Positions 11,901 to 24,800 of a stretch of DNA of 64,000 nt are shown in pieces. The translations under genes and the position numbers were made by a program. The notes below the pieces were generated by a model. The model was not told the origin of the DNA. It made no database searches and worked only from the letters and a program-made list of their open reading frames with translations. Source of the stretch: Norana najaformis (taxonomy: Eukaryota > Annelida > Clitellata > Crassiclitellata > Hormogastridae); assembly GCA_964023275.1 (NCBI GenBank), contig OZ029922.1, positions 547,501 to 611,500 on the forward strand, read 5' to 3'. Within the stretch, counting starts at the first letter, position 1; each line of letters starts with the position of its first letter.

Positions 11901-14738
11901 ACACGGAAACTGTTTTTATCCAGAGATAAAAACTGACACGAAGACAAGCTAATTGAAATTCTAAAACGGGCAGCTTATCTGGGAATAGTCGAAATCACGC
12001 AAAAGTTTATATTGTATTTCTAAACCACCTGATATTTATCTCATGTCTCTGACCTGTCATATTCCAAATCCACCAAAGCCGTCGCAATCCAATCCAATAT
12101 AATCTGTACTCGTACAACAAAGAATGGCTTTGCTGAAGCACGCCAAGGTCCTCGTCCTCTTCAAATGTTGCCAGATCTCCTCCGTTGTTTAAGCATCTGT
12201 TCCTTGCTTCGATCAAAGTCAGACGTTCGTTATTGTTTACGAGGAGGCAGCCATTTCCAAAACGTATGGCCTTTTTATTCTGGCACAGAAGGCATTCTAC
12301 AACAATGTTCGTATAACTTAACCGAAAGTACATGAATTATTGAAGTTGATACCATGAACTATAAATCGTCTCTTAATAGTAAGACGATAAGTTAGATCGC
12401 TAGTCGTTAGTTAAACAAGCAAGATATAATAGGCCTATTTTATTCAGCTATGCTGATCTTACATGTCCATTAGAACTGTTGCAATACATAATTTTTCAAG
12501 TTTTAGTAGTCTTGATTCCGGTAGCTTTGCTATCAACAAGAAACGATTTCTAGTGCGTTAGACATGCGGAACTTTTCCGCATTGGTTCATGTTACATAAT
12601 ATTTAAGATACATTTTCTTCACACATTTTGATTCCTCCTTTTAGCTTCTCCACTGCTGCCAAGCACAAATTGCACACAGATTTTATTAACAGCATGGTAA
12701 GGCAAGTTAAGAAATGTAGAATAGTGCATATTAGGGATTGAGTGCAGTGTAGTGTAGGAAAGGTTAGATAAGTTTGCTGCACCAAACAGCCATTCGACAT
12801 GTTGTGCTAGTATAAGCAGTTGTTAAATTCAAATGAAGCAACTTACCAGTACAATGGCAAATGTAATAATTACTGTCCATAGGATGTCTCGGCAAATATT
12901 CTAGCATTCCTGTGATAACGATGTTAGTTTCGTACTGTCCTCCTGTTGAAGATTCAGTAAAAGAGATACAATCACATCCACATTCACAATCCAGACACAA
13001 AAGGCATCATTACAAATTTATACTACCCTTGCGTTTTGAAATAATAAGAAAAGTCTGAATGTGTATACCTGTATATGATTGATTAAAACAATAGCAGAAT
13101 ATCGTTTTGCTATGATATGATTCTGTTTAAGTGCCATTGTTTCACATAATCTCCTAAATAAGGGTGTGCGTGACGTAGAAGCATTTCGGCCATTTACATC
13201 TGCAAGTACATGATCATTTTTATGTCTATTTTAAATGCAGAAGGAATTAATATTCCAAGCATTACCAACTACTTCTTTGTATATTTAAGCAGTTGACTTA
13301 AATGCAATCCGTTTTGGATTCAAAATGGATATCCAAAATATGGATCAGCAAAATCTAAGCGGGCTTCACAAGACAAACTGTTCTTTTGAATAAATAAATT
13401 ATGTCTAGACTGAGCATGGCATGATATCAATAACATAATGTTTGATTTAGTTAAGCGATTCAGAGAATCGAAGCTTGTGTAAAGTATCTATTCGCAACCA
13501 GATTAGATGAGGCAGACTGTCTCTATTCCGAAATATACTCATAAGAATTAATACGCTTACAAAAGTGAGAACTAATTAATTGTGTTAAGAGAATGAGAAA
13601 GTGAATCATGACAGAACTAGTTATTTAGTACCTTTTGGAATGCTATGTCGACGAAAGGGTTTTCCACTCAACCATTGCCAGACATCCGTACGAATTTCCC
13701 TTCCAGCCAGCCACATTTCATAAGATGTATAAGTCTTTGATTGAACAAAGCTTTTAAGATTTTCCTCGATCTGCTGATTCTCAATAACAGGCAGCGTGGA
13801 ATTATATTCCTTGCAAACTTTCCATGCTTCTTCCCATGTCACATACTGTATGTGGGTGCCAGTGGGTTGAAAGTAGCAGATGGTTTTGTTGTCGACGTCG
13901 TAACAACTTTGACTTCGTGCGTAGAAATGATCGAATGAGACTTCATTAAAAGGTTTCGGTTCAGTAAAGTAATTTTAAAAAAACAAATTTTACATTAGCA
14001 AATTCAAGATGAAATTAAAATTAGTATTTAATGAACCTATATCAGATTTGATAAAATCTCGTAATAAAACGATGGTTACGGGAATAGGTAAATTCGCCAT
14101 TTGGACTGTTACATGGGAAATATGGAAAAATGTTATGCTTGTATCTTCTACAAGTATAACATTTATCTACATTCTCCATGTACATGCAACAATCCTAATG
14201 GCTGATTTAATTAACCTTACATAAGCGTCATTCTTAGGGTTGCCCCGACTTGAAAGATACTAGAAATAGTTTTGCAACTGGTTGAACGTATAGACCTGAT
14301 AAAGCTCCTTATCTGAAAGTAACGTATAAAAACACTGAAAATGTAAGTTTTATAGATCAAAATTACCATCAAACAAAATATCCAGAATTCTGGTAATATA
14401 ATTCGTCACCTAATAACAGCGATTAAATCGTGCACGTGCCATGTTTAGGCCTATATATTGCTTTTTCGCATTTGCATACGGCTCGAATACCAAGACCATT
14501 AACATATAAACAACAGCACGGAAATAATGATAAGTCTATTGCACACTTCACTCAATTTCATCAAATGTTTTGTGGCAAAGGTTCAAATGTTAATACCACG
14601 AACCAAATGTAATAACTCGAAGACGTTCCACTGGTGTAAATTAGTCGAAAAAATTAAGAAAATTTTGATGTTAAACGGTTTAAACTTACCCAATGACAGA
14701 ATAGCTAGAATTCTGGTTAAACTTGGATTTGATAGCAT
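8909..14738 (-). CDS. Gene A: type I two-CTLD receptor with very short tail
   Basis: Eight exons (minus): signal 14690-14738, CTLD1 13632-13940 and 12847-12942, CTLD2 12054-12296 and 11622-11765, stalk 10478-10522, transmembrane 9553-9637, tail 8909-8999. They sum to 1062 nt, 353 residues, with no frame break. CTLD1 shows YVTWEEAWKVCKEYNSTLPV and MWLAGREIR. CTLD2 shows GCLLVNNNE, YWIGLRRLWWIWNMTG and KYSNWDHYNNYPNEECLSIY. Ca2+-binding EPN/QPD and WND motifs are missing, so sugar binding of the classical kind is unlikely. The membrane helix (LGVIIGVIVVIAVVVIVSLI) is followed by basic RIR. The tail is only about 30 residues, Arg/Ser-rich, with one YSID. It has no YxxL/I pair, so it may act as a decoy or adaptor-independent form. 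The acceptor of the first CTLD1 exon is weak; the other sites are good. Confidence 0.78.
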
Positions 14739-17331
14739 ATCGTTATGTAAAATTTATATTACAAGAACTTTTATATAAAAAAACTTCAATGCTTACTATA
14801 ATACTATTGTACTCGATGTTCAGTATGAGCTAGATTTTAGGTATAAGTATGACGCATATCATTCCGTATACATCAGACTATAACTTATATGCTTGCTCTG
14901 ACTATCCCCTATGCAGAAGTTAATTAGGCGTGTTCATACATCCGTCTTGGCGCCTCTAAACTACTGCCAATTAAGCTAATAGATAATTTGCAATGAATGT
15001 TTGGAGTAGGCAGTTAATTCCACTCAGCTGAAAAGTTCCTGATACTAACACATCACAATCCTTTAGCATTGTACAGCGCAGCGAGATAAATTTTATTATT
15101 CCAGCCTTAATGCTAATGTAGGCACTCGAAGAATAATTACACCTCATCACGTCAGTGTTGAGGTCGCTTTTAGGCTATTAGAAAATAGCATTTGGCTCCT
15201 GTTTATTCAGTTTTAGCTCTTGTGGAAAACTTACTATACCGTGCAACTTATTCTCCTATATTTCCGATATGACCTATTCTATATGACCTATCCTACACTG
15301 ACCTATTTTTTGGCTATAACACCTATTTATACACAAAGTACTTGCAACTCCAAAGCGCAGTCATCACTTGGTTAATTAAGTCCATCGAACTTTTCACTCT
15401 GGCTGTACCACTAATAAGAACTGCATTTTCAGGTGTGAAACCACATTTTGTCCGCTGTAAATTAGAACAGGATTCTATGGAATTAATACAAATTGTAAGC
15501 TAAACCTTTTATGTGTTATTGACGTAAAGTTTGGGCAGCAAACACTGATCCAGTAGAAGTTATTCTAAAATAAAATGGAATCAGGTATCTATAGACTGGT
15601 TAGAATAGGCTTTTAAACTCATAATAGTAATGGCGCATTGAAAAAAGAAATTCCACTTTTGACAATAACTGTAACGGACTAGTATGCAAATTTAAATCAA
15701 AACAATCAAACCTCGTTATAAATTTGGTAAGATTTATATTTAATTATGAATCCAAATCTTATAACATTTATTTATTAAGCACTCCTTGGTTGACATCAAT
15801 TAAAACATTAATTAAACTCAGCTGTTAAAATAGTTATTCTGATACTAATTCTACTAAGTGTAAATTCACTCTAACTCACTGTCTTGAAATTTTACTAATA
15901 TACAATATAATTGTATAATAGTATGAGATATGCAATGCAATGTAGAAACTATACAGTGCAACCGAACATTTGTGGCCGTGCATAGGAAAATTCTCACAAC
16001 GTCGGAAAAATCGAAACTGAGTTCGATACTCCACTGAATTGGGTGGGAATTGGTGAATAATTAGGTGAAAACCGCATTTTTCTATCACAAATAGTCAAAT
16101 AGTTACAAATTTAAGGATATCAGTTTCTACGCGGCTACTTTTGAGAAATTACGACTAAGTTTACCATGACTATTATCTGACCTAAAGTTGCTGTGCCCTG
16201 GGATCGTGAAGTTAATCAGTATAGCAAATTGGGGCATATGCATGCGACTCTGAGGCTGACATCAATGAATTCTGCATAAAAATTGGCTAAGAGAAATATT
16301 TACCTGGCTTTCATTTGCATAATAATCGATGTATGCTACTTCAAATTGGGGCAACAAGGGACGTGTTCAATCAAGTTTCTGTTGCAGGGCATCATTATAA
16401 AATTCAAATAATAATATTTAGCGAACTCCATATGACCTTAGAGTTTAAGATCTAACATATTAAGCATTAAGAATACGCAAACAAGTTCATTTTGACCCAC
16501 TTCATTCCTCTTGCCTTTTGTGCGCCTTTCTCGCAAATTAATTTGTCTGATTTTTCGATTATTTTCCCATGCATGGCCACATTTTTAACCCCTTCTAGGT
16601 ACCTCTTGAGGATACTTCTTAAAGTTCCTTAAGTACAAGTTAACCTCTATGCAATTAATGCTAGTAAAGCTGGAAACGTCACCTTTGGCGAATTCAATTA
16701 CATTCTTCATGTCTTTGCAGGACTATAATAAACTAGTTAATGCATAAAAAGAAAAGGAGTAGGAGGAAGAAAAAAGGTGTTGAAGAAACGGAAGAAGAAG
16801 ATGATGACAATGATAAAGAAAAAGGTGGAAGAGGAGAAGGAAGAGGAGGATAAGAAGAAGGAGGCGAAGAGGAAGAAAGAGGAATATCAAAAGCAGAAGA
16901 AGGATACAAGAGCAAGAGACAAATAAGGAGTAGGATTAGGAGGAGAAGATCGAGGAGAAGGAGAAAGATGAGAAGGAGAAAAAGAAGAAGAAGGAGAAGA
17001 AGAAAAGAAAAAAAGAAAAAGAAGGAGAAAAGAAAAAAAAGACAGTCCCCTTTGTTGTCGACTAGACTTCCCAATGGAGGTGTACAATCGCTAAACTTGC
17101 TTTAAAGTCGAGTACACTAGGGCTGAATGGAACAGAAATGCTGAAATATACGTCTGTCCAGAATTTATTATTATTACGAGAATTTATTTAATTATCTACT
17201 GCTCCTAATGTGAATCTGAGACCCGAGACAAAATGTTGATGGTCGTTACACATAGTCCAGTTAGCCGACTCGAACTCGCAATAGTGGGATAACAAATCCA
17301 GCATACTACCGAATAGATCACTGATCGCCAG
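14739..17331. other. Spacer between genes A and B, duplicated elsewhere
   Basis: No exon found. About 15000-16700 is a diverged copy of 23270-24960: shared blocks include the GCGCAGCGAGAT.AATTTTATTATT region, TATACAATATAATT.TATAATAGTATGA and the GAAAACCGCA.TTTTCTATCA region. The copies belong to the tandem duplication units of genes B and C and lie downstream of each gene's tail exon. An AATAAA on the minus strand near 17165 is a candidate poly(A) signal for gene B. Confidence 0.5.
16737..17041 (+). repeat. Polypurine (GAA/GGA) tract
   Basis: About 300 bases composed almost only of A and G (AAGAAG, GGAGGA, GAAGAAG units) lie just 3' of gene B. The proline/serine/leucine-rich minus-strand frames over it are artefacts of composition. 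Confidence 0.85.
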
Positions 17332-20300
17332 TCAATTTATGATTTCGAGGTAACTCGGGGCATGCGTATCATCAATTTCTTCGTAGTGGTTATCGGTGTT
17401 TAGTTCCGTCTGCTGTGACTTCATGGGACGAACTGTTGGCGGCGGCAGCGGCTTCCTTGTTTGTGCCTGTAGTGGTGTATACTGCTGGTTCATTTTCAAG
17501 TAGCCTTGTTCGTCTAAATTCGGATCTAGATTCAGAGACGATGTATCTCGTGGTTCGTCTTCGCGGTTTGCTTGTCTGCGCCTGGGTTTTCTGAAAAATA
17601 AAGTAAACCAACGTCACTATATTATGACTGACACATTACATATTGAGGTAGGAAGCAGAGAGATACACAGAGACAGGTTAACAGACAGAAATGTAGATGA
17701 TCAAATAGAGAGGATACCAGACCCGTCAAGTGAATTCAGCATAGAATGGTAAGATGTCTCCAGCACTTTTGGGAGATGCTAAACAGTGCTATATAAATGT
17801 CTTGTTACACTATATTAACTTCAGTTAGATGCCTCTACATTTAATAATACTGGCAAGAGGTCACTACGCATAGCATCGGAGACCATCATCTTCAGTATGA
17901 GTGTCTCCTTCAAAATCCAACGCACGTACTTAATCTATGAACTGAACATAGAAAGTGATCCTCACCGCTTCTTTACAATCACAACGACGATCACGACCAC
18001 CAAGAGAATCGTGGTCACCGCAGTGGAAATCCCAGCAACAAGAATAACAACGACATTCGATTCTGACTTAATTGTAGATTTAGGAGTAACAGCGCTTTTT
18101 TCAACGTCAGTAGGACCTGGAAATGAAACAAAACGGATGGGAATCATTGAGTTTGGCTCTACGTGTTTGCGTGAGCCTACGAATAGTGACTTTTCTAGTA
18201 ATCTGAACAATACTTGCTATTGGACTTACTGATAAATTTGTTCCTGTTGTCTGTAAACGTTTAAGCCAGCTTAAGCAGCACGTCAGTGTGGCGTTTAAAG
18301 GCGACTTCATACTTCACTAAAATGCTATGGTATTAAGCAATGAATTGCATTAGGCATCAGAAGAATCATTTTACATTTCTATTAAGGCACTACACGTTAT
18401 CAAAAGCCAAAGTAGAAGAGGAGCAGACCCTTAAGTTAAAAACCCTGAGAGGTACCCACGGGATATGCAGATTTTTCTAAGCATTGGCAGATGAGAGTGG
18501 AAGATCAATCCTCTTCCTTGTTGTATCTTGTTCCAACCGACAGTGGGTACGGTTAGACGCACGGTCAGTGAACTCATTTTAGCACACTTGCGGGCAGTAG
18601 AGGAGCAGATATCTCAACACATGCCTGCCCTGCCTCCGATTGACAGCCTAGCACGCTAACCACAGCATTATCTCGAAACCATCCTTTCATCCGTTGTTTT
18701 CATTTGCCATTCCACATTCGAGTAACCTAACCCTTAAGAAACTTACAGCCATTCAAGGAAAGTTAACTTTTTAATTGCTGGAACATATCTACACATCGAA
18801 CTCCTATGTTTAACAGGATAATCCAGAAATGATAATGAAGTATCTTTAAAATATCATGCATAGCCTGAACACATACACAATTGAGCTCATGTATACATTC
18901 ATAATGTAATTGCAATAACAAATTTTTGTGGTGCCTCATCGAAACAGACTCGACAGAGGCGTACTGGAACTGACAATTATTCAGTTACGTTCATGCATAC
19001 ACAAAACATACACACATAACCACATACATGCTTGGCCTATATATATACATGCATTTATATATTCATTCATACATATATTAGTACTATGTATTAATACATT
19101 GGTACCTGTTTGGCAGATGAATCGTTTATAAGAATTGCAGGTTTCCTGCTTCCATCGGAATTTATTCAATTCAACGACCATGCATTCACGGCCTGGCTTA
19201 AACCCGTTCTCCAACAACCAGTTGCTGTACTTCATCTCATCCGTTGATACTGCAAAACAATTTTTGAGTTAATCATTAACGTGTTAGTTCATCTATACAC
19301 TGCAGGCCAGTCTCTTCTAAGATAATGCTGAAATACCTAGCGCTTGATTTGGGCGACTTGGTGCTTTGGAGAAAAGCTGGTACAGTGAGTGATTCCACAG
19401 CCTGAAACTGGGTTAGTATTTGGGTGTGTGAACATATTGGCAGCTGGGTTCGTACAAGGATGGGTACTCAGATAACCTTGTTGGCTTGGATGTCACCCAT
19501 CAGAGCCATACCGTATCATCTGTGCCAACTAAGCCCTTTATTTCTTTTATGTATATATGAATACCAATGCGAGTCGGATGGTGAAAGGTGTCCTGTTGTC
19601 GGATTGCTGTGATCCCGTTTGCGCTTAAGCCGAAGGCTGCAGAACATATTTGAATTGTTCGATGACTTAAGCCACCATCTGCCAAGAGAAATGTTGAGCA
19701 GTAGTTATTTAAATTGATGTGTTACACGTTTGTCGATTGGTTTGAGCGCTCGACTACAACGTGAAGTGTACAGGTTCGAGCCTCCCCTGAGACGATTACT
19801 GTATAAGGACCTTGAGCAAGTCCCTCGACTTGACCTCAACTCATGCTCGCCATTACATAGTGGTGCTTAATAAATACAGAAATAATAATATTAATAATGT
19901 GCTCATTTATATTTATTTAAGATTGTAGGCCTATACTGACTATATTTGGTTACCTTTATCTCATAATTTATTTGACCAATTTATTTGTCATAATTTATTT
20001 GCACTACAGCTTCGTTGAGATGTTTAAAGGCGCAATCACAAGAGGTAGTTGCATACAGACACAAGCGTACTATACCATGCGCTATCGATGCCCTTGTCAG
20101 GTGAAAAACAAAGGTTACTTACTTATTTTAAACTTCTTCTTTAGATTTATACATCCTATGTAAGATTTTAGAATAAATGAAAATTAGAAAAATAGAATTC
20201 GTTTCTTATCAGAGTATTGCACAAGCAATTTGAGAATAGCTGCAAATTGGTGTATTTAAACTTTGCCTCATATGAGTCTCTCTTGGAAAGGCGCTATAAA

Positions 20301-21637
20301 AATCTGTGAATAAAAGTATTTTCAGAATTACCGTTGAATGAGGCTTGTAATAAGTCCGACTTGTAAAATGAATAATGATCGAACTTTGGAATTACTTTGA
20401 TCGCTGTTAGGCCAGTCAGTGAAAGGAACACCGTTCGCCCAAGTCCATTCACCTCTTCTAACTTCTCGTCCGCTGAGCCACATATCATCAAGATCTGTCA
20501 GCTTCAATGAAATCAAGTACTCTTCGAAAACGCCTTGAATGCCTCTATCTAGAATCATGGGCAGGGTGCCATTATTGCTTCTACATATTCGCCAAGCCTC
20601 TCGCTGCGTTACCCACGTAAAATAGGGTTCATGTCGGAAGAAACAGACGTTTCGATTGCCCACCGGGTAGCATTTTTTATTAATCTGCTGAATACTTTGA
20701 ACTGGAAACGTCAGACCTGAAATATAGATTTGAAAATGTCGTTTTTGTGATTGCAAAATAACTTTAAAATTATAAGAAAATAAAACAAAACTGCAAACAG
20801 CTACATCGAATAATAAAGGCTACTATATTTACAGAGCGTAGAATAAAATAAAATTTATTCTACAAAGAATTATCCGGAGAAAATCATGAAACATCTGGAA
20901 CGGCTATATCAAAATTATATTATTTTTTTATTTGAGTCTTGTATGAATTTTTAATTTGCTTCGTTAAATCTTATAATTACTAACACTGCTCTTAAAAATT
21001 CCTATCCTGATTCCAACTCTTATCTTTGTCTCTCTCACCGCTCCAGTTTCAGAAAACATACTGTCTAGGAGTCTGAGAGTCTACCTTCCTGATCCTTGGA
21101 CTTCGATCTGGAACCGAAGCTGACTTTACCCGCCTACCTATTTTGTTTTGACTAAGCGCTTGTAAACAATTGGTTCTTACAACTTAACTTTCTTAGGCGT
21201 TAAAGAAATTTTTTAATTACCATTACGATTAACAGACAACTATTGAGAGACCATTAAATTGTTCTTGGCAAAAGTTGGCATTGATCAAAGATATATTTCA
21301 AGCTTTGAATTCATAACTTATATAAATACTTCGATTAAATATATATATATACAATAAGTAGTTTAATTGGTTTATGATTAGCTGAAAACGGTCTAAGACA
21401 AGCTGTAAGCTAAGTATGGTGACATCCAAATTAATTCAATAAAGGATATGTGCTGAAAGAGCGTATAAAACATCAAAGATATATTAAACCAATTGTTAAT
21501 TTAACAATAAGTTATATTGGCATTTGAGCTGAGGAAAACTTATACAAAACTTTGTATACACAAATATCGAACTTACCGAACATTACTAAAATTATTTGCC
21601 AGGTACGATGAACTCGAGAAGTTAACATCCCGCTCAT
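17332..21637 (-). CDS. Gene B: single hybrid-CTLD receptor with ITAM tail
   Basis: Five exons (minus): signal 21577-21637, CTLD1 first half 20396-20716, CTLD2 second half 19106-19249, transmembrane 17966-18116, tail 17332-17590. Total 936 nt, 311 residues, in frame. Unlike C and D, the CTLD1 second half and CTLD2 first half are absent: about 1.3 kb has been deleted. The remaining halves are both phase 1 and join into one CTLD with hairpin cysteines (KKCYPVGNRNVC), helix cysteine (AWRICRSNNGTLPM), WLSGREVRRGEWTWANG and the three late cysteines (RECMVVELNKFRWKQETC, RFICQ). The stalk and helix (VILVAGISTAVTTILLVVVI) share one exon and end KKR. The tail (85 residues) has YLKM (YxxM, PI3K-type), NQQYTPL, a proline-rich PLPPP, and the ITAM HYEEIDDTHAPSYLEI. 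The first tail tyrosine present in C and D is Ser here. The alternative ATG at 21628 is in frame. Confidence 0.82.
17341..17385 (-). other. ITAM in the tail of gene B
   Basis: Tail residues 69-83 read YEEIDDTHAPSYLEI, with Asp at -3. This satisfies D/E-x2-YxxI-x7-YxxI. In known receptors such a pair, once phosphorylated by Src-family kinases, binds tandem-SH2 kinases of the Syk type. Confidence 0.85.
17740..17820 (+). repeat. SINE remnant (family D 3' end)
   Basis: The stretch AAGATGTCTCCAGCACTTTTGG...GCTATATAAATGTCTTGTTACACTATATTA matches the 3' part of the elements at 26748 and 36425. It lies at the same place, in the intron between the transmembrane and tail exons. The tRNA-like head is lost here. 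Confidence 0.55.
18480..18665 (-). repeat. tRNA-Asp-like SINE (family B), shared intronic copy
   Basis: Diverged minus-orientation copy: ...GCTAGGCTGTCAATCGGAGGCAGGGC... followed by the body with TGAGATATCTGCTCC and ACTGTCGGTTGGAACAAG. Equivalent copies lie in the same intron of gene C (27625-27790) and gene D (37235-37395), so the insertion predates the duplications. Confidence 0.6.
19725..19890 (+). repeat. tRNA-Thr-like SINE (family A)
   Basis: TCGATTGGTTTGAGCGCTCG (A box), GGTTCGAGCCTCCC (B box), AAGGACCTTGAGCAAGTCC body and GGTGCTTAATAAATACAGAAATAATA tail. It occupies the gene B intron; the matching copy in gene C is at 30355-30535 and a truncated one in gene D is at 39535-39602. Confidence 0.75.
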
Positions 21638-21712
21638 AGATGCATCACTAATGTGTGCCAACGGTCAAATGACAAATGCTGACTTCGTAATAAAACTACA
21701 AAAGTAGCTAAA

Positions 21713-21800
21713 CAAACCCAAGGAACAGTTGGCGTTAGGAAGTTCTATAAATATCCGGTATTAGTCAGGAATACTACGCTTCACGTGCAACTTGGTAAAT
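21713..21800 (-). promoter_or_regulatory. Candidate core promoter of gene B
   Basis: A block about 80-160 bases upstream of the start codon is conserved between genes B, C and D (plus-strand core AAACAAACCCAAGGAACAGT and, further out, AGTCAGGAATACTACG). In B the minus strand holds a TATA-like ATATTTATAG and a CACGTG E-box. The promoter role is inferred from position and conservation. Confidence 0.4.
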
Positions 21801-24800
21801 GCAAATGATCGGAGCAGCGCCTAAACTAGGCCACACTCCCTGCGATTATACTAGACAACATTAAGCCGGACCTAATATTGACGTATCACTGCAATAACTG
21901 AACCATAGTGATTCATTCGAACTAACAAACTTAAGGCGCGTGTAAAGAAAACCCATGAATATTAGACGACTGTTATTAATAATAAGGCTAGCTCACTGGA
22001 GCGTTGTTATGTCGTTATATCTTAGCTGTGATGCCTGTGACGCCTGTTCTCTGACCTGTCTGTCTGTTAAACTGTCTGACAGTTTGCCTGCCTCGGTATA
22101 TTGCTTCGTTGACGATGCCTCCATGCCTGTTTTCTTGCAGCAAACAATTGGCCTATATCTTGTGTCGAGAAAAGGTTGTTGTTGTTGTTGTTCAATGATA
22201 TAGAGCAGGTTGCAGAATCATAACTTTCCTATATCCTCTCACTTCACATTTGTAAGTATTTTAATTGATATAAGACTACCTGTAGAAGTTCCAAAGACGC
22301 CGATAACCTTAAATCCTTTATCAATCACAACCCAATTTAACCAGATTGACACATCAGTATTCAGCGCGAACTTGGATTGGCTTGCCTACTAATTAAGTGA
22401 TGGGCTCTTGGTCACAATAGGTGTAGGTCAGCGCATTTTAAGAACCTTAATAGGCTATATCATATATACAGGTGTTATATATGTGTTCAGGTACATATAG
22501 GTACATGCATACACACAGGTGACGCACTAGAAATGCGGTCTTGCATTGCACAGTATTGTATTTTATACTGTATCAAATTATATTGCACTTCACTGTTATC
22601 ACACGCCTCAGTATGAAGACGATTTTTACATAAAAATTTCGGCAGTGTGAACATCAGCTAAATTAGAAAATGACTTAATTATGACAAAACCCTATTATAG
22701 CTCGACCTCTTAGATGACTAACCAAGAAAACGTTACTAGGTTTCACTGTAGTAGTCACCGATTGATACTATAATAACTATCCTCACGTCACCATTAACAC
22801 TAGGCTACTCGTATAATAATTCCAATCGCTGTTACAGCAAATCTTCCATTACTGTTATAATCAGTGTGTAACCGTTGCTTCCAAAACAAGACTTAATTGT
22901 CAATTGTCTTTCTAAATACACGGATCATTGAAGGTTTTAATTCAGAAACATTGCTAATTTTTCCATTCTTCCAGCGACCATTTTTATGGTTGTGTCAGTC
23001 TGTTTGTCTGTCTGTGTCTGTTTACCCGTCTACCCGTATCTGTATCTTGCCTGACTCTGTCCTTTTGCTTGTCTTCGTCTCTATGTTAACGTCAGCGTTC
23101 TGTTGACCTTCTGTGTACTGCAGACTAATTAGAATTAGTAAACAATTTCCAAGTAGCTGGGCTCGGCGTTTCTCCTGTCTCTTCCTATAATTTGGAGTGC
23201 TGCTGTTCAACTAGGTCGAGCTGCGCTTGCGTTGTCGACGGATGTACTTATAATTATCGACGGATGGATGTTTGGGTTAATGAGTTGTTTCCAATCAGCT
23301 GAAAATATCATGATACTCTAACATCACAATCTGTTTGCTATGTACTGCGCAGCGAGATGAATTTTATTATTCTAGCTTCAATGCTGAAGTACGTGTAATT
23401 GTAATTCTTCTGCGCATTCGAAGAACAATTACATATCATCTTGTCTGAGTTGAGGCCGCTATAATTAGAAAACGGCATTTGGTACCTGTTCATTGGGTTT
23501 TGGCTCCTGTGAGAACTCATTATACCGTGGAACTTATTTTACTCTGTCCAACAGGTCTCTGATCTAATTTCTGGCTGCTTAGAGCCTACTTAGACACAAA
23601 GTACTCTCAACTTTAAAGACCAATTCCTTTGACCTTTTCCTCTGGCTGTAGCACTATTAAATAATGCATTTAAGAAGTTCAACATTCCATCTTGTTTAGA
23701 CAGTCAAATCATTCTGCTCTAGCCTTGACACTGTTTATCTGCTGTCAGTTAGAACAGGATTCTAAGCTAAACCTTCATGTGTCACTGAAGTAAAGTGTGT
23801 GCAGCAAACACTGATCTAATAGAAGTTATTCGAAAATAAAATGGAATCAGGTCTCAACAGGCTCGAAAAAATTAAGTTTTCTAAGACGTATTGAAAAAGA
23901 AAATCCCACTTGTGAAAACAGTTCCAACTGATTTGTATGCAACTTTTATTCAAAACAACTGAATCTCGTTATAAATTTGATTGCATTTCAGGCTTATATT
24001 TAATTATGAATGCGATTTTTTGTACAGTTTCTTTTATAAGAATTCCATGGTTGACACCAGTTAAAACAATAACTAAACTCAGCAATTCTGATAGTAATTC
24101 TATTAAGAGCAAGTTCACCATAACTTGTTGACTTGAATCTTTACTAATATACAATATAATTATATAATAGTATGAAATATGCAATTCAATAGAGAAACCA
24201 TGCAATTCGGCCGAACACTTGTGATTGTCAGAAAACCATCATAAGGTCGAAAAACTTCAAACTGAGTTTCGTACTGCACTGAACTGGGTTGGAATCGCTG
24301 AAAAATTAGATGAAAACCGCACTTTTCTATCATAAATAGTCAAAAAGTAACAATTTCTAAGTTTCTGGTTACCTTTGAGAAATTGCTGTTTTAGGTTTGC
24401 CTTAACTTTGACTCAACCTAAGTCGCTGTGCCTAGGGGTCGCGTAAGTTTATAAATATAGTAATTTGTGGCGTATCCATGCACCCCTGAGGCTGACATCA
24501 ATGAAATCATAAAAGCTGGCTAACAAAAGCATTTACCTGTCGTTCATTTGCATAACAATCGATGTACACGACTTCAAGTTAGGGCACCAAGGGACGTGTT
24601 TAATGAAGCGTTTCTTGCAGGGCATCGCAATAAAATTGATATAAATATTTAGACAGCGAAATTCTACATAAGGACATCATACAGTTTGTTAGCTAACAAA
24701 CGGGGAGTATAAATATGCAAAGAACTTCGTTTTGGCTCATCTCATTCTGATGTTCTTCTTGCAAATTAATTTTTCTTGCTTTGAGAGGATTTTTTTCATG

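Noticed and set aside
14367-14400. Second signal-exon-like piece (minus) resembling the gene A signal exon, before gtaatt
   Set aside because: No in-frame ATG and acidic residues in the core; at most a decayed duplicate.
16733-17087. Ser/Leu/Phe-rich open frames on the minus strand
   Set aside because: Composition artefact of a polypurine tract.
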